This document shows, in pieces, positions 54,957-63,465 of a stretch of 64,000 nt of DNA. The translations under genes and the position numbers were made by a program. The notes beneath the pieces were generated by a model. That model did no database searches. It was not told where the DNA came from and saw only the letters and a program-made list of their open reading frames with translations. Where the stretch lies: assembly GCA_913055605.1 (NCBI GenBank), contig CAJXKJ010000002.1:1-64000 (forward strand). The letters are read 5' to 3'. The stretch is from an uncultured Euryhalocaulis sp. (GTDB lineage: Bacteria; Pseudomonadota; Alphaproteobacteria; Caulobacterales; Maricaulaceae). Each line of letters opens with the position of its first letter. Positions within the stretch are counted from its first letter, which is position 1.

Positions 54957-55925
54957 TCATGCGTCGGGCGTCAGATGCGGCCACATGCTCTTGAACGCCA
55001 TCACCAGGAAGGCGTCGGGCGATCCCCATTCGGGGCGCATGCCCGCCGCCGGCGCGGCGGCCAGGACCTCTTCGGGGCCCAGCGCCTCGTACATCATCTC
55101 GCGCAGGCTGTCGGCGATGGCGGCGTAGACTTCGAACTGGGCCTGAACCTCGGCCTTGTCCGCGACCGGGCCGCTGGCGGGCACGATCACCGTGTCGTCG
55201 TCGGCCATCTCCAGCAGGGTCTGCAGCCCGCCGACCATCCCGCCATAGGTGGGGATCAGCACATTGTTCAGCGCCCGCGCGGGGCCGGAGCCCATCCAGC
55301 CGCCGGTCCACCAGTCGATATATTGCCAGCCGTCGGTCTTCAGCGCCCCCCCGGCCACGATCACGTTCTGCTCCGGGAAATGGACCAGCATGTCGCCGTC
55401 GGTGTGCGCCTGCAGCGCATAGGAATAGCGCGCCTCGCCGCCCGCGAACGGGACCGCGCCGCGGTCATAGAAGGTCTCGGTCGGCAGGCCGTCGGCCGGG
55501 ATCGGCCGATAGACCCGGTCCTCATAGGGCGGCTCGATCTTGGCGGTCAGCCACAGCCGCGTGTTCTCGTGCGCGATAATCGGGACGTTCCGCGCGCCCA
55601 GAATCTCGTTCAGCCCGGTCTGTTCGGGATGCCAGTGCGTGTTGAACAGGCGTTTGACCTGGGCCTGGCCGGTCTCGCGCGCCGCGAAGTCCAGAAGCTG
55701 CGCGGAATGCTGTTTCAGCCCGCCATCGATCAGCGTCAGCCCGTCCGGCTCGACCCCGGCCACGACATTGGCGCCCGCCCCGGTGATCAGGACCAGAGTA
55801 TCGGTCAGGCGCACGGCCGACAGGTCCGCCGTCTGCGCGAACGCGGCGCGCGGCAGAGACGCCGCGGCGCCCGCGCCCAGCGCGGCGATCAGCAGGTCTC
55901 TGCGTCTGACCGGGTTCATCCTCAT
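54957..55925 (-). CDS. Tat-exported MBL-fold protein with degenerate metal site, cassette 2
   Basis: A 322-residue metallo-beta-lactamase-fold protein with a Tat signal (VRRRDLLIAALG). The metal motif is THWHPEQ rather than HxHxDH, the usual metal-bridging Asp is replaced (IVAGGAL), and the PGHG-type His is Ser (VPASGPV). The AHTDGD His is retained. It probably binds one metal or none. Starts at 55925 or 55919 are possible; CCCATATAAA lies just upstream. Confidence 0.86.
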   Translation of the reverse strand: MRMNPVRRRDLLIAALGAGAAASLPRAAFAQTADLSAVRLTDTLVLITGAGANVVAGVEPDGLTLIDGGLKQHSAQLLDFAARETGQAQVKRLFNTHWHPEQTGLNEILGARNVPIIAHENTRLWLTAKIEPPYEDRVYRPIPADGLPTETFYDRGAVPFAGGEARYSYALQAHTDGDMLVHFPEQNVIVAGGALKTDGWQYIDWWTGGWMGSGPARALNNVLIPTYGGMVGGLQTLLEMADDDTVIVPASGPVADKAEVQAQFEVYAAIADSLREMMYEALGPEEVLAAAPAAGMRPEWGSPDAFLVMAFKSMWPHLTPDA

Positions 55926-55931
55926 CCCTTG

Positions 55932-55941
55932 TTTATATGGG
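55932..55941 (-). promoter_or_regulatory. CCCATATAAA element upstream of MBL gene, cassette 2
   Basis: TATAAA ends six bases before the ATG at 55925, so if it is a -10 box the mRNA would be nearly leaderless. The same decamer occurs upstream of the cassette 1 MBL gene. No good -35 is visible. Confidence 0.35.
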
Positions 55942-56021
55942 CGCCAGAGGCATTGCCCGCCTTACGCCCCACTGTCTTTTTCGTAACCCGCGCGCCCGCC
56001 CCACCGGGCCGTCGCGGCGGG

Positions 56022-57548
56022 TCAGGACGGTTCGGTCTCCGCCGCCGCGCCGTTCGCCGCGGCGTCCCCGCCCATGATTTCTTCCAGCGCGGCCGCCGCC
56101 TCCGGCTGCACGTCCGCGCCGCCGCGCCCGACCTGCAGGCCCATCGTGCCCATCGCATAGTCCAGCGCCGTATAGCCCTGATCGTCGGCCAGCGCCGGAT
56201 CGGCGCCCAGTTCCGCCAGCGTCCGGATCAGGTCCGGCCAGCCCTTGCGCGCCGCGCCGTGCAGCGCGGTGCGGCCGGTGTCGTCCTGCGCGTTCACATC
56301 CGCGCCGTTTTCGGCCAGCAGGCGGACGGTCTCGATCGCCTGCTTCTCCGAATAGAACCGCCCGCGCGTGTCGGCGCCGCCATGGCCCAGGCCCGCGGCC
56401 AGCTGCAGCGGCGTGATCCCCGTCATGTTCGGCAGTTCGGTGTTCGCGCCGTATTCCAGCAGCAGCGAAGCGATCTCCAGATCGCCGCCGCGCGCGGCGC
56501 GGTGCAGCGGCGTCGCCCCGATGGTCAGCGCCCCGTCGCCGCCCCGGTCCGCGCCCACGGCGCGATAGGGCGGGAACAGCTTCAGCTGCAGGTTCGGATT
56601 GGCCCCGGCCTCCAGCAATTGCTTCACCAGTTCGGGCCCGGAGGTGTGGCTGTCGGACGGAATATCCGTCCGCCCGCCCATGGGCAGCGTGTTGGTGTCG
56701 GCCACCGCATAGAGCGGGTTGCGGCCCCACAGATCCCATTTGTCCGGATCGGCGCCGGCGGAGACCAGATAGGCCGCCGTGTCGTAATTCATGTTCAGCG
56801 CCGCCATGGTCAGCGGCGAGACATTGTTCGGGTCGGCCAGATTGATGTCGGCCCCGCCCTCGACCAGCGCGCGGGCGCAATCGGCGCAGCCCTGGCGCGC
56901 GGCGTACAGCAGCGCGGTCAGACCGCCGTCGTTCAGATCCTTGCCGCGCGGTTCGGCCGTCACCCGCCGCTCCCATTCGCGGACCACGGAGCGCGCGTCG
57001 GGATCGGCCCCGGCCCCGATCAGATAGGTGATCATCTCCGGCTGGCCCTGGGCGGCGGCCCAGATCAGCGCGGTCTGGTCGGCCCATTGCTCGCGCGCAT
57101 TCACGTCGGCGCCCGCCTCGACCAGCATTTTCGCGGCCTCGACATTGCCGGTACGCGCGACCGCCATCAGCGGCGTCATGCCTTCGGGATTGGCCTTGTC
57201 GGCTTCGGCGCCCGCGTCCAGCAGCGCCTCGATCACATCCGCATCGCCCGTCGTCGCGGCTTCCAGCAGCGGCGTCGCGCCGTAGTCATTGGCGGCGTCC
57301 GGATCGGCTCCGGCGCGCAGCAGGCGGCGCGTCAGTTCATAATCGCCGTTATGGGCGGCCCACAGCAGCGCCGTGGTCCCGTCCGGCCCCGGCTCGTCCA
57401 CCGTGGCGCGGACCGAACGGTCGCGCAGCAAATCCAGCGCGGTCTCGCTGTCGCCGGCCTTGGCGGCGTCCAGCAGCGCGGGGTCGGCCAGCGCCGGTCC
57501 CGCGCCGGAGACGCACAGAACCGCCGCGGCCAGCAGGGCCTTCTTCAT
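56022..57548 (-). CDS. Exported ankyrin-repeat protein, cassette 1
   Basis: A 508-residue paralogue of the cassette 2 ankyrin protein, with a Sec signal (cleavage near GPALADP) and about eleven repeats. It keeps the CxxC (GCADC), the DKWDLWGRNPLYAVADTNT segment and the RTDIPSDS insert corresponding to cassette 2. A terminal acidic tail ends both proteins (AEPS or ETEPS). It starts two bases after the DUF1552 stop, as in cassette 2. Confidence 0.88.
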   Translation of the reverse strand: MKKALLAAAVLCVSGAGPALADPALLDAAKAGDSETALDLLRDRSVRATVDEPGPDGTTALLWAAHNGDYELTRRLLRAGADPDAANDYGATPLLEAATTGDADVIEALLDAGAEADKANPEGMTPLMAVARTGNVEAAKMLVEAGADVNAREQWADQTALIWAAAQGQPEMITYLIGAGADPDARSVVREWERRVTAEPRGKDLNDGGLTALLYAARQGCADCARALVEGGADINLADPNNVSPLTMAALNMNYDTAAYLVSAGADPDKWDLWGRNPLYAVADTNTLPMGGRTDIPSDSHTSGPELVKQLLEAGANPNLQLKLFPPYRAVGADRGGDGALTIGATPLHRAARGGDLEIASLLLEYGANTELPNMTGITPLQLAAGLGHGGADTRGRFYSEKQAIETVRLLAENGADVNAQDDTGRTALHGAARKGWPDLIRTLAELGADPALADDQGYTALDYAMGTMGLQVGRGGADVQPEAAAALEEIMGGDAAANGAAAETEPS

Positions 57549-57550
57549 GC

Positions 57551-58873
57551 TCAGATCTCCGAGATCACGCCGGTGCTGTTGCCCACGGAGTCGGCCTCGA
57601 TTCCGGCCTTCTGCAGGATGGTCAGCAGCGTGTTGGCGTGCGGCGTGTCCTGCGGAAGGCTCAGATGCTGGCCGCCTTTCAGCTTGCCGGCCGCCCCGCC
57701 CAGCAGGGTCGTGGGCAGCTGGTCCTGGCTGTGCTGGTTCGAATTGCCCATGTTCGACCCGTACATGATCAGCATGTTGTCCAGCAGCGTGTTCTCGCCG
57801 TCCTCGATCTTGGACAGCTTGTCGACGAAACGGGCGAAATGCTGGGTGTTGTAGGTCTGGATGCGGGCCAGCCGCTCCATCTTCGCCGGGTTTTCCTGGT
57901 GGTGCGACAGCGGGTGGAACGCGTCCGACACTCCGATCTGGTTGAAGGTCAGGTTGGAGACCTCCGCCTGGGTCATGAAGGTCGACACCCGCGTCAGCCC
58001 GGCCTGATAGGCCAGCGCCAGCAGGTCGTACATCAGGTCCAGCTGCTCGTCGTAATTCTCCGGCACGCCGACCGGCGCGGCCGGCAGGTCCATGCCCGAG
58101 AAATCCTGCGCGCCCATTTTCTGCACGCGGCGTTCGATCTCGCGCACCGAGCCCAGATAGTCGTCCAGCATCGCCCGGTCGGTCGGGCCAAGCTTCTGCT
58201 TCAGGCTGGCCGCGCTTTCGGAGACCTGGTCCAGCACGCTCTCGTACTGGCTCACGATCAGCGCGCGCTCGGCCTCGGAATCGCCCTCGCCGAACAGGCG
58301 ATAGAACAGCTTGCGCGGATTGTACTCCATCGGCAGCGGCTGGGTCGGCGTGCGGAAGCTGATCGTGTGGCCATAGGTGCAGCCATAGGCCCGGTCGCAG
58401 GCGCCGGCCTGGGTGCTTTCCTCGGTCGCGATCTCCAGCGACGGGAACGGCGTGTCCTGGCCCAGATGCTCGGCCAGCATCTGGTCGATCGTGATTCCGC
58501 CATAGGAATCGCTGCCGACGGTCGGCGCGATGGCGGTCAGCCAGGTGCCCGGCACGATGGCGTGGGTCGGCGGCGCCTCGCCCGGCTTGTTCCGGGTGCC
58601 GCTGATCACCGCCATCTTGTCCTTGTAGGGCTCAAGCGCGGCCAGGATCGGGGCCAGTTCGAAACTGCTTCCCGTGCCCTTCGGCGTCCACTGGTCGGCC
58701 ACCGCCCCGTGCGGGAAATAGACGAAGCCCAGCTTCAGCTGCGGCGCCGCCGCGGTCTGGGCCAGCGCCGTGCCGGCCGGAACCATCGCGCCCAGGAAGG
58801 GCAGCGCCACCGCGGCGCCCGTCCCGCGCAGAACCGCGCGGCGCGACAGGTGAGATTTGGTCAGCATATTCAT
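57551..58873 (-). CDS. DUF1552 (HXXSHH) Tat protein, cassette 1
   Basis: A 440-residue paralogue of the cassette 2 protein. Tat-like signal SRRAVLRGTGA, the HPLSHH motif (DAFHPLSHHQENP), and the conserved C-x5-C (ACDRAYGCTYG) are kept. ATG at 58873 is preferred because GGGAGG lies eight bases upstream; an ATG at 58879 would leave only two bases of spacing. Its 3' end is joined to the ankyrin gene by the same 19-base sequence as in cassette 2. Confidence 0.88.
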   Translation of the reverse strand: MNMLTKSHLSRRAVLRGTGAAVALPFLGAMVPAGTALAQTAAAPQLKLGFVYFPHGAVADQWTPKGTGSSFELAPILAALEPYKDKMAVISGTRNKPGEAPPTHAIVPGTWLTAIAPTVGSDSYGGITIDQMLAEHLGQDTPFPSLEIATEESTQAGACDRAYGCTYGHTISFRTPTQPLPMEYNPRKLFYRLFGEGDSEAERALIVSQYESVLDQVSESAASLKQKLGPTDRAMLDDYLGSVREIERRVQKMGAQDFSGMDLPAAPVGVPENYDEQLDLMYDLLALAYQAGLTRVSTFMTQAEVSNLTFNQIGVSDAFHPLSHHQENPAKMERLARIQTYNTQHFARFVDKLSKIEDGENTLLDNMLIMYGSNMGNSNQHSQDQLPTTLLGGAAGKLKGGQHLSLPQDTPHANTLLTILQKAGIEADSVGNSTGVISEI

Positions 58874-58925
58874 CGTCATTTCCTCCCAAACGGCAGGGAT
58901 ACTCTATCGGTCCGGCGATCGCGCA

Positions 58926-61391
58926 TCAGTGCAGCGACGCCTCTTCAACGGGTTCGGGGTCCGGCGTTTCCTGCATCCGGAACTGATCGCTGTTCACGAT
59001 CCCCTTCACGATGTCGGAGAAGTGGTAATCCTTCTCCTTCGCCCCATGCGCGATCTCGCGCACCGTCGGCATGTCCTTGTATTCGACGGCGCGGCCCAGC
59101 GCGTACATCATCAGCTTCTTGGTCAGCGTCTGGACGAACTGGGACGGGTCCTCGGTCAGCGCGTCGCGCAGATCGGCCGGCCCGCTCAGCGCCGTGCCGT
59201 CTGGCAGCACGCCCGAGGCGTCGATCGGCATGCCGGCGAAGCGGTCGATATCTCGCCACGCGCCGGCGGCGGTGAAATTCTCCAGCGCCAGGCCCAGCGG
59301 GTCCATCACGCCGTGGCAGGAATTGCACGACGGCGCGGCGCGGTGCGCGACCAGGCGCTCGCGCACGGTCAGCGCATCAGCCCCGTCCTCGGTCTCCGGA
59401 AACGCCTCGACATTCGGCGGCGGGGCGGCCGGCGGCGCGCCGATAATGTTCTCCAGAACATAGGCGCCGCGCAGCACCGGCGAGGTCCGGTTGGCGTAGG
59501 ACGTGACCAGCAGGATCGCGCCCTTGCCGAGGACGCCGTAACGGTTCGGGTCCTCCAGCGTGACGCGGCGGAACTGGTCGCCGCGCACGTCGTCGATGCC
59601 GTAATGCAGCGCCAGCGACTGGTTCACATAGGTCCAGTCGGCGGTCAGGAAATCCATGACATTGTGGTCTTCGCGGATCATCGCATCGACCCACAGGCGC
59701 ATTTCCTCCTCGAAGGCCGATTTCAGGCCCGGGGCGAAATCCGGATAGATCGCGCCGTCCGGATCGATGCCGTCCAGATCGTCCACGTTCAGCCACTGGA
59801 AGGCGAAGCTGGTGGTCAGCGCCTCGGCCTTCGGGTCGGCCAGCATGCGCTCGACCTGCGCATTCAGCACTTTCTCGTCGCTCAGGCGGCCCTCGTCGGC
59901 CAGGTCCAGCAGCTCGTCGTCCGGCACCGTGGACCACAGGAAGAAGGACAGGCGCGAGGCCAGCTCGCGGTCGTCCAGCGCGTACAGCTCGCCCGGCTGC
60001 GCGTCGTCCGGCGGCGGCGCCATGCGGTACAGGAAGTTCGGGCTGGCCAGGATGGAGAAGACCGCGTTGCGGATCCCTTCCTCGAAGCCGCCGCGCTCGG
60101 CGCCCTGGGCGTAGAAATCCATCGGCGCCTGCAGGTCGTCCTCGGTCACCTCGCCGCGGAAGGCGCGGCGCGCCAGATTGGCGACGATCTCTTCGGCGCA
60201 GACCTGCTCCTGGTCCGCGCTCTCGGGGTAGCAGACGAAAATCTTCTCGCGGCTCGGCGTGTCGGTCACCGGCGTGCCGTTGAACGGCCCGCGAATTTCG
60301 ACGGACGAGACGCGCGGCAGGCGCTCCACACCGCCGGCCGCGTTGAAATTGCGCAGCCAGTTGTCGGACTCGGCAAAGCTCTTCGCCACGAAGGTGACGC
60401 CGATCTCGTGCGGGCCGCCGGTCACTTCCATCGGGATGTTCTTCAGCCGGGCGTTGATCGCCTCGACGGCGGGCGCCTGCTGCTGGTCGATGGCGCGCAG
60501 ATCTTCCTCGCCGCCGATCAGGGTCTCGTAGACCTGGCGGCCGTCGACGGTGACGATCAGCGTGTTTTCGAACTCCATGCCCAGCACATAGCCGCCGGTC
60601 GCCATGTCGTTGACGTTCAGCAGGTATTCGCCGCCGGCCGGAAAATCGTGGGTGAACAGCGCGCCGCCGCGCGTGCCCAGCGGCAGGCCCTCGATATGGA
60701 AGGTCTGGTCCTCCCCGCCCGCGCGCAGCGTAGCGGAAGCCGGGCGCGGCGCCGGGTCGCCCACCGCCCGCACGCTCAGCGTGCGCGCCGCGGCGATATA
60801 CTGGTCGACAAAGGTCGGGCTGACCTGCAGCACGTCGGCGATATTGGTGAAGCCCTCGGCGATATCGTCCTTCGGCAGCAGCGCCGCGGGGTCGATGTCC
60901 AGCGCCAGCAGGTCGCGCACCGCATTGGCGTATTCGGTCCGGTTCAGACGGTGCAGCGGCACATAGCCGGCGTGCTCGTGCTGGTCGGCGACATGGTCGA
61001 GATAGGCCTCCATCCAGCCGACAAAGTCGGCGATCTGCTGCTTGTCGGGGCGCGTCTCGCCCGGCGGCGGCATCAGGCCCCCGCGCAGCTTCTCGACCGC
61101 GTGCTCCCAGATTTCGGCGTCGTCCTCGACCAGATCGGCGCTCATCGTGTCGAACGCCACGCCGCCGGCCCAGTCGGTGAAATTATGGCACTCCACGCAG
61201 GCGTCGTTCAGGAACTCGAACTTCTCCTCGGCCTCGCCGAACCGGTCGAACGTCGCAGCGGCGCCTTCATGCGCCTCGGCCGCATCCTCGGCGTCTGCGG
61301 CTAGCGACGGCGCAGCGGCGAACACCAGCAGCGCGCTGCCGGCCAGCAGTGCGGCGCCAAATGTCGAGGTCTTTGCGGTCAGTCGGTTCAT
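58926..61391 (-). CDS. DUF1592-type di-haem exported protein, cassette 1
   Basis: An 821-residue paralogue of the cassette 2 protein with the same domain order. The Sec signal ends near PSLAAD; haem motifs are CVECH at 65-69 and CNSCH at 689-693. DUF1587 (HRLNRTEYANAVRDLLAL), DUF1595, DUF1592, DUF1588 and DUF1585 follow in order. It begins 66 bases after the MBL stop; a hairpin (GCGCCC/GGGCGC at 61434-61450) lies in this gap. Confidence 0.9.
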   Translation of the reverse strand: MNRLTAKTSTFGAALLAGSALLVFAAAPSLAADAEDAAEAHEGAAATFDRFGEAEEKFEFLNDACVECHNFTDWAGGVAFDTMSADLVEDDAEIWEHAVEKLRGGLMPPPGETRPDKQQIADFVGWMEAYLDHVADQHEHAGYVPLHRLNRTEYANAVRDLLALDIDPAALLPKDDIAEGFTNIADVLQVSPTFVDQYIAAARTLSVRAVGDPAPRPASATLRAGGEDQTFHIEGLPLGTRGGALFTHDFPAGGEYLLNVNDMATGGYVLGMEFENTLIVTVDGRQVYETLIGGEEDLRAIDQQQAPAVEAINARLKNIPMEVTGGPHEIGVTFVAKSFAESDNWLRNFNAAGGVERLPRVSSVEIRGPFNGTPVTDTPSREKIFVCYPESADQEQVCAEEIVANLARRAFRGEVTEDDLQAPMDFYAQGAERGGFEEGIRNAVFSILASPNFLYRMAPPPDDAQPGELYALDDRELASRLSFFLWSTVPDDELLDLADEGRLSDEKVLNAQVERMLADPKAEALTTSFAFQWLNVDDLDGIDPDGAIYPDFAPGLKSAFEEEMRLWVDAMIREDHNVMDFLTADWTYVNQSLALHYGIDDVRGDQFRRVTLEDPNRYGVLGKGAILLVTSYANRTSPVLRGAYVLENIIGAPPAAPPPNVEAFPETEDGADALTVRERLVAHRAAPSCNSCHGVMDPLGLALENFTAAGAWRDIDRFAGMPIDASGVLPDGTALSGPADLRDALTEDPSQFVQTLTKKLMMYALGRAVEYKDMPTVREIAHGAKEKDYHFSDIVKGIVNSDQFRMQETPDPEPVEEASLH

Positions 61392-61433
61392 CGTCGTTCG
61401 TCTTCGTCTTGCGGTTCGTCTGCGTTTGTCTTT

Positions 61434-61450
61434 GCGCCCTTCTCGGGCGC
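61434..61450 (-). promoter_or_regulatory. Hairpin between the MBL and DUF1592 genes, cassette 1
   Basis: A six-base perfect stem with a five-base loop in the 66-base gap; it is absent from the 19-base gap in cassette 2. It could limit readthrough or protect mRNA. Confidence 0.35.
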
Positions 61451-61457
61451 GTCTTCC

Positions 61458-62408
61458 TTAAATCGTGCTCACCCGGCGGTCGTTCCGGATGTGACCCCAG
61501 ATGGAGCGGTAGGCCAGGGTGATGAATTGCTCCGGATCGCCCCAGCGATCGTTGAATTCCGCCGTCGGCTCGGCCGCCAGAACGTCGGCGAAGCCATAGG
61601 ATTTGCGCATCAGCTCGGCCAGCCGGGCGGTGATGGTCGTGTACATCTCGTGCTGTTCGACCAGGTCCGCCTTGCGGATCGTCGGCCCGTGCGCCGGCAC
61701 GATCAGCGTCTCGTCGTCCGACGCCTCGATCAGCACGGCCAGCCCGTCCAGCACGCCGCCGATCCAGCCGCCCGTGCCCCAGTCGATCACCGGCCAGGTA
61801 TCGGAAACCCCGACCCCGCCGCTGGCGATCACGTTGGCCTCGGGAAAGCGGACATAGATGTCGCCGTCCGTATGGGACTGCAGCATGTAGCCGAACTCGA
61901 TCTGGCCGCCGCCGAACGGCGCGGTCCCGTGGTCGTAGATCGTCTCGGTCGGCAGCGCCTCGGCCGGGCGCGCTTGATAGTCCCGGTTCTGCCACCACAG
62001 ATGGAAATCGTGGGACAGCCACAGGCGCGTATTCTCGTGCGCGACGATATTGCCGCCGGCCGCGCCGACGGTCTCGTTGCTGCCGGTCTGTTCCAGGTGC
62101 CAGTGGGTGTTGAACAGCGTCTTCACCCGGTCCTGCCCCGTCTCGCGCGCCAGATACTCCAGCAGCGCCACGGAATGTTCCTTTGCGCCGCCATCGACCA
62201 GGACCAGCCCGTCCGCCTCGGCGCCCGCGACCACCGCGCCGCCCGCGCCGCGCACGGCGATCAGCCCGCCCGGCAGCTGCTCGGCGCTCAGCGCCGCGCC
62301 CGCGGCCTCCTGCGCGAACGCGCCCCACGGCGCGCCAAGGGGCGCGGCCAGGGCCGCGCCGCCGGCGGCGGCTTTCAGAATGTCCCTGCGGCGGGGTCGG
62401 TCGGTCAC
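61458..62408 (-). CDS. Tat-exported MBL-fold protein, cassette 1
   Basis: A 316-residue MBL-fold paralogue with a Tat signal (PRRRDILKAAAGG). Metal motif THWHLEQ, third-His segment SHTDGD, missing bridging Asp (IASGGVG), but the last His is intact in VPAHGPT, unlike cassette 2. GTG start with AGGAG five bases upstream. It opens cassette 1 and has an AT-rich leader with a promoter candidate. Confidence 0.87.
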   Translation of the reverse strand: MTDRPRRRDILKAAAGGAALAAPLGAPWGAFAQEAAGAALSAEQLPGGLIAVRGAGGAVVAGAEADGLVLVDGGAKEHSVALLEYLARETGQDRVKTLFNTHWHLEQTGSNETVGAAGGNIVAHENTRLWLSHDFHLWWQNRDYQARPAEALPTETIYDHGTAPFGGGQIEFGYMLQSHTDGDIYVRFPEANVIASGGVGVSDTWPVIDWGTGGWIGGVLDGLAVLIEASDDETLIVPAHGPTIRKADLVEQHEMYTTITARLAELMRKSYGFADVLAAEPTAEFNDRWGDPEQFITLAYRSIWGHIRNDRRVSTI

Positions 62409-62443
62409 GTCAACTCCTACGTAAGTCTATATTTTTCTTTATC

Positions 62444-62474
62444 TTTATATGGGGTCTGCGGGATCGTTATGCAA
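62444..62474 (-). promoter_or_regulatory. Candidate promoter upstream of cassette 1
   Basis: On the minus strand TTGCAT (62474-62469) and TATAAA (62449-62444) are 19 bases apart; TATAAA is part of CCCATATAAA, shared with cassette 2. The leader downstream is strikingly AT-rich for this genome. Confidence 0.45.
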
Positions 62475-62547
62475 TCGTTCCAGCGCCCGCCCGGTCCTCG
62501 CCCTAAACGCCTGCGGGCATTGCCGGATTTCGGAAAAAGCTAGCACG

Positions 62548-62568
62548 AACCGGCCCACCGGGCAGGTT
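62548..62568. promoter_or_regulatory. Inverted repeat between cassette 1 and the small Tat gene
   Basis: AACC-G-GCCC and GGGC-A-GGTT can form a nine-pair hairpin with one mismatch, and a TTTTT run lies nine bases downstream on the minus strand. It could be a weak terminator for the cytochrome operon or an operator. Confidence 0.4.
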
Positions 62569-62608
62569 AAACCCCTGTCATCGGTTCAAATTTCGGGGAG
62601 TTGGCGTC

Positions 62609-63100
62609 TCAGGCCAGAATCCAGCCGATCCGCCCCGCCGCGTCGCGCTGCGCGGCCTCCACCACGGCGCGCAGGGCGCTTTCATGGTCCGACTGGCCAC
62701 TCGCGGCCCCCTCGCGGATCTCGAACCGGGCGCGCAGCCCGGATTCCGCCGCCGCCCCGCGCAGGATCAGATAATCCGCCCAGCGCGTCAGGCCGATCAC
62801 CGGCGCGCCCCCCGTTTGCAGGCCCTGCAGGCGCGGCAGCAGCGCCCCGGTCCAGAAGCGCAGCGTATCGGCGCGCTCCGGGATCGCGGCCAGATGCGCC
62901 CCGGCCAGATGCGCCATGCGGCGGGCCCGCGCCCCCTCGATCCCGGAATCGGTGACCAGCAGGGCCGCCGCGCCGCCGCGTCCCGCCCGTTCGGCGTCGC
63001 AGGCCTGCGCCGCGCCGGCCGAGGCCGCGGTCAGCGCCGCCCCCGCCGCCATCATCTGGCGGCGCGTCCATATCAGGCGCGGGTCGAAATCGGCGCTCAT
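62609..63100 (-). CDS. Small Tat-exported protein of unknown function
   Basis: A 163-residue protein with a twin-arginine signal (WTRRQMMAAGAALTAASAG). The mature part has an LLVTDSGIEGARARRMAHL start and no cofactor motif that I recognise. It overlaps the cytochrome c gene by four bases and is therefore cotranscribed with the flavocytochrome pair. It may be an assembly factor or third subunit. Confidence 0.72.
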   Translation of the reverse strand: MSADFDPRLIWTRRQMMAAGAALTAASAGAAQACDAERAGRGGAAALLVTDSGIEGARARRMAHLAGAHLAAIPERADTLRFWTGALLPRLQGLQTGGAPVIGLTRWADYLILRGAAAESGLRARFEIREGAASGQSDHESALRAVVEAAQRDAAGRIGWILA

Positions 63101-63465
63101 TCGGAGTCCTCCTCAGCAGCGGCGGCGACCAGATAGTCGGAGATCGCGGCCAGCTGCGCGTCCGACACCTCGCCCCGGCTGATGCGCGGCATGTTGCCGA
63201 TGCCGTTACGGATCGCCGCCTCGATATAGTCCGGGGTCAGGATGTCGCGGTTTTCCAGCATCGGGCTGTTGGTCTGGTCGCGCTTGGCGATCAGGAACGT
63301 CCCCATGCCGGTCACCATGTTCGCCTCGCGGTGGCACATGGCGCATTTCTCGTCGAACAGCGCCCGGCCGCTCTCCTCTGCGGGCGTGCCCTGAAGGTCC
63401 TGACCCTGCGCGGCGCCGGCCAGCGCCAGCACGATCATGGCCGGAAGGAATCGTTTCGCGCTCAT
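63097..63465 (-). CDS. Cytochrome c subunit of a p-cresol methylhydroxylase-type enzyme
   Basis: A 122-residue class I cytochrome c. Sec signal (cleavage near AQGQD), haem motif CAMCH at 41-45, and Met92 (GNMPRIS) as the probable axial ligand. It overlaps the flavoprotein gene by four bases, matching the PchC/PchF pairing in which the cytochrome takes electrons from the flavoprotein and passes them to the respiratory chain. Confidence 0.9.
   Translation of the reverse strand: MSAKRFLPAMIVLALAGAAQGQDLQGTPAEESGRALFDEKCAMCHREANMVTGMGTFLIAKRDQTNSPMLENRDILTPDYIEAAIRNGIGNMPRISRGEVSDAQLAAISDYLVAAAAEEDSE

Noticed and set aside
52589-61304. Plus-strand frames of 596 and 815 codons opposite the DUF1592 genes
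   Set aside because: Antisense shadows of real exported proteins whose domains and haem motifs are on the minus strand.
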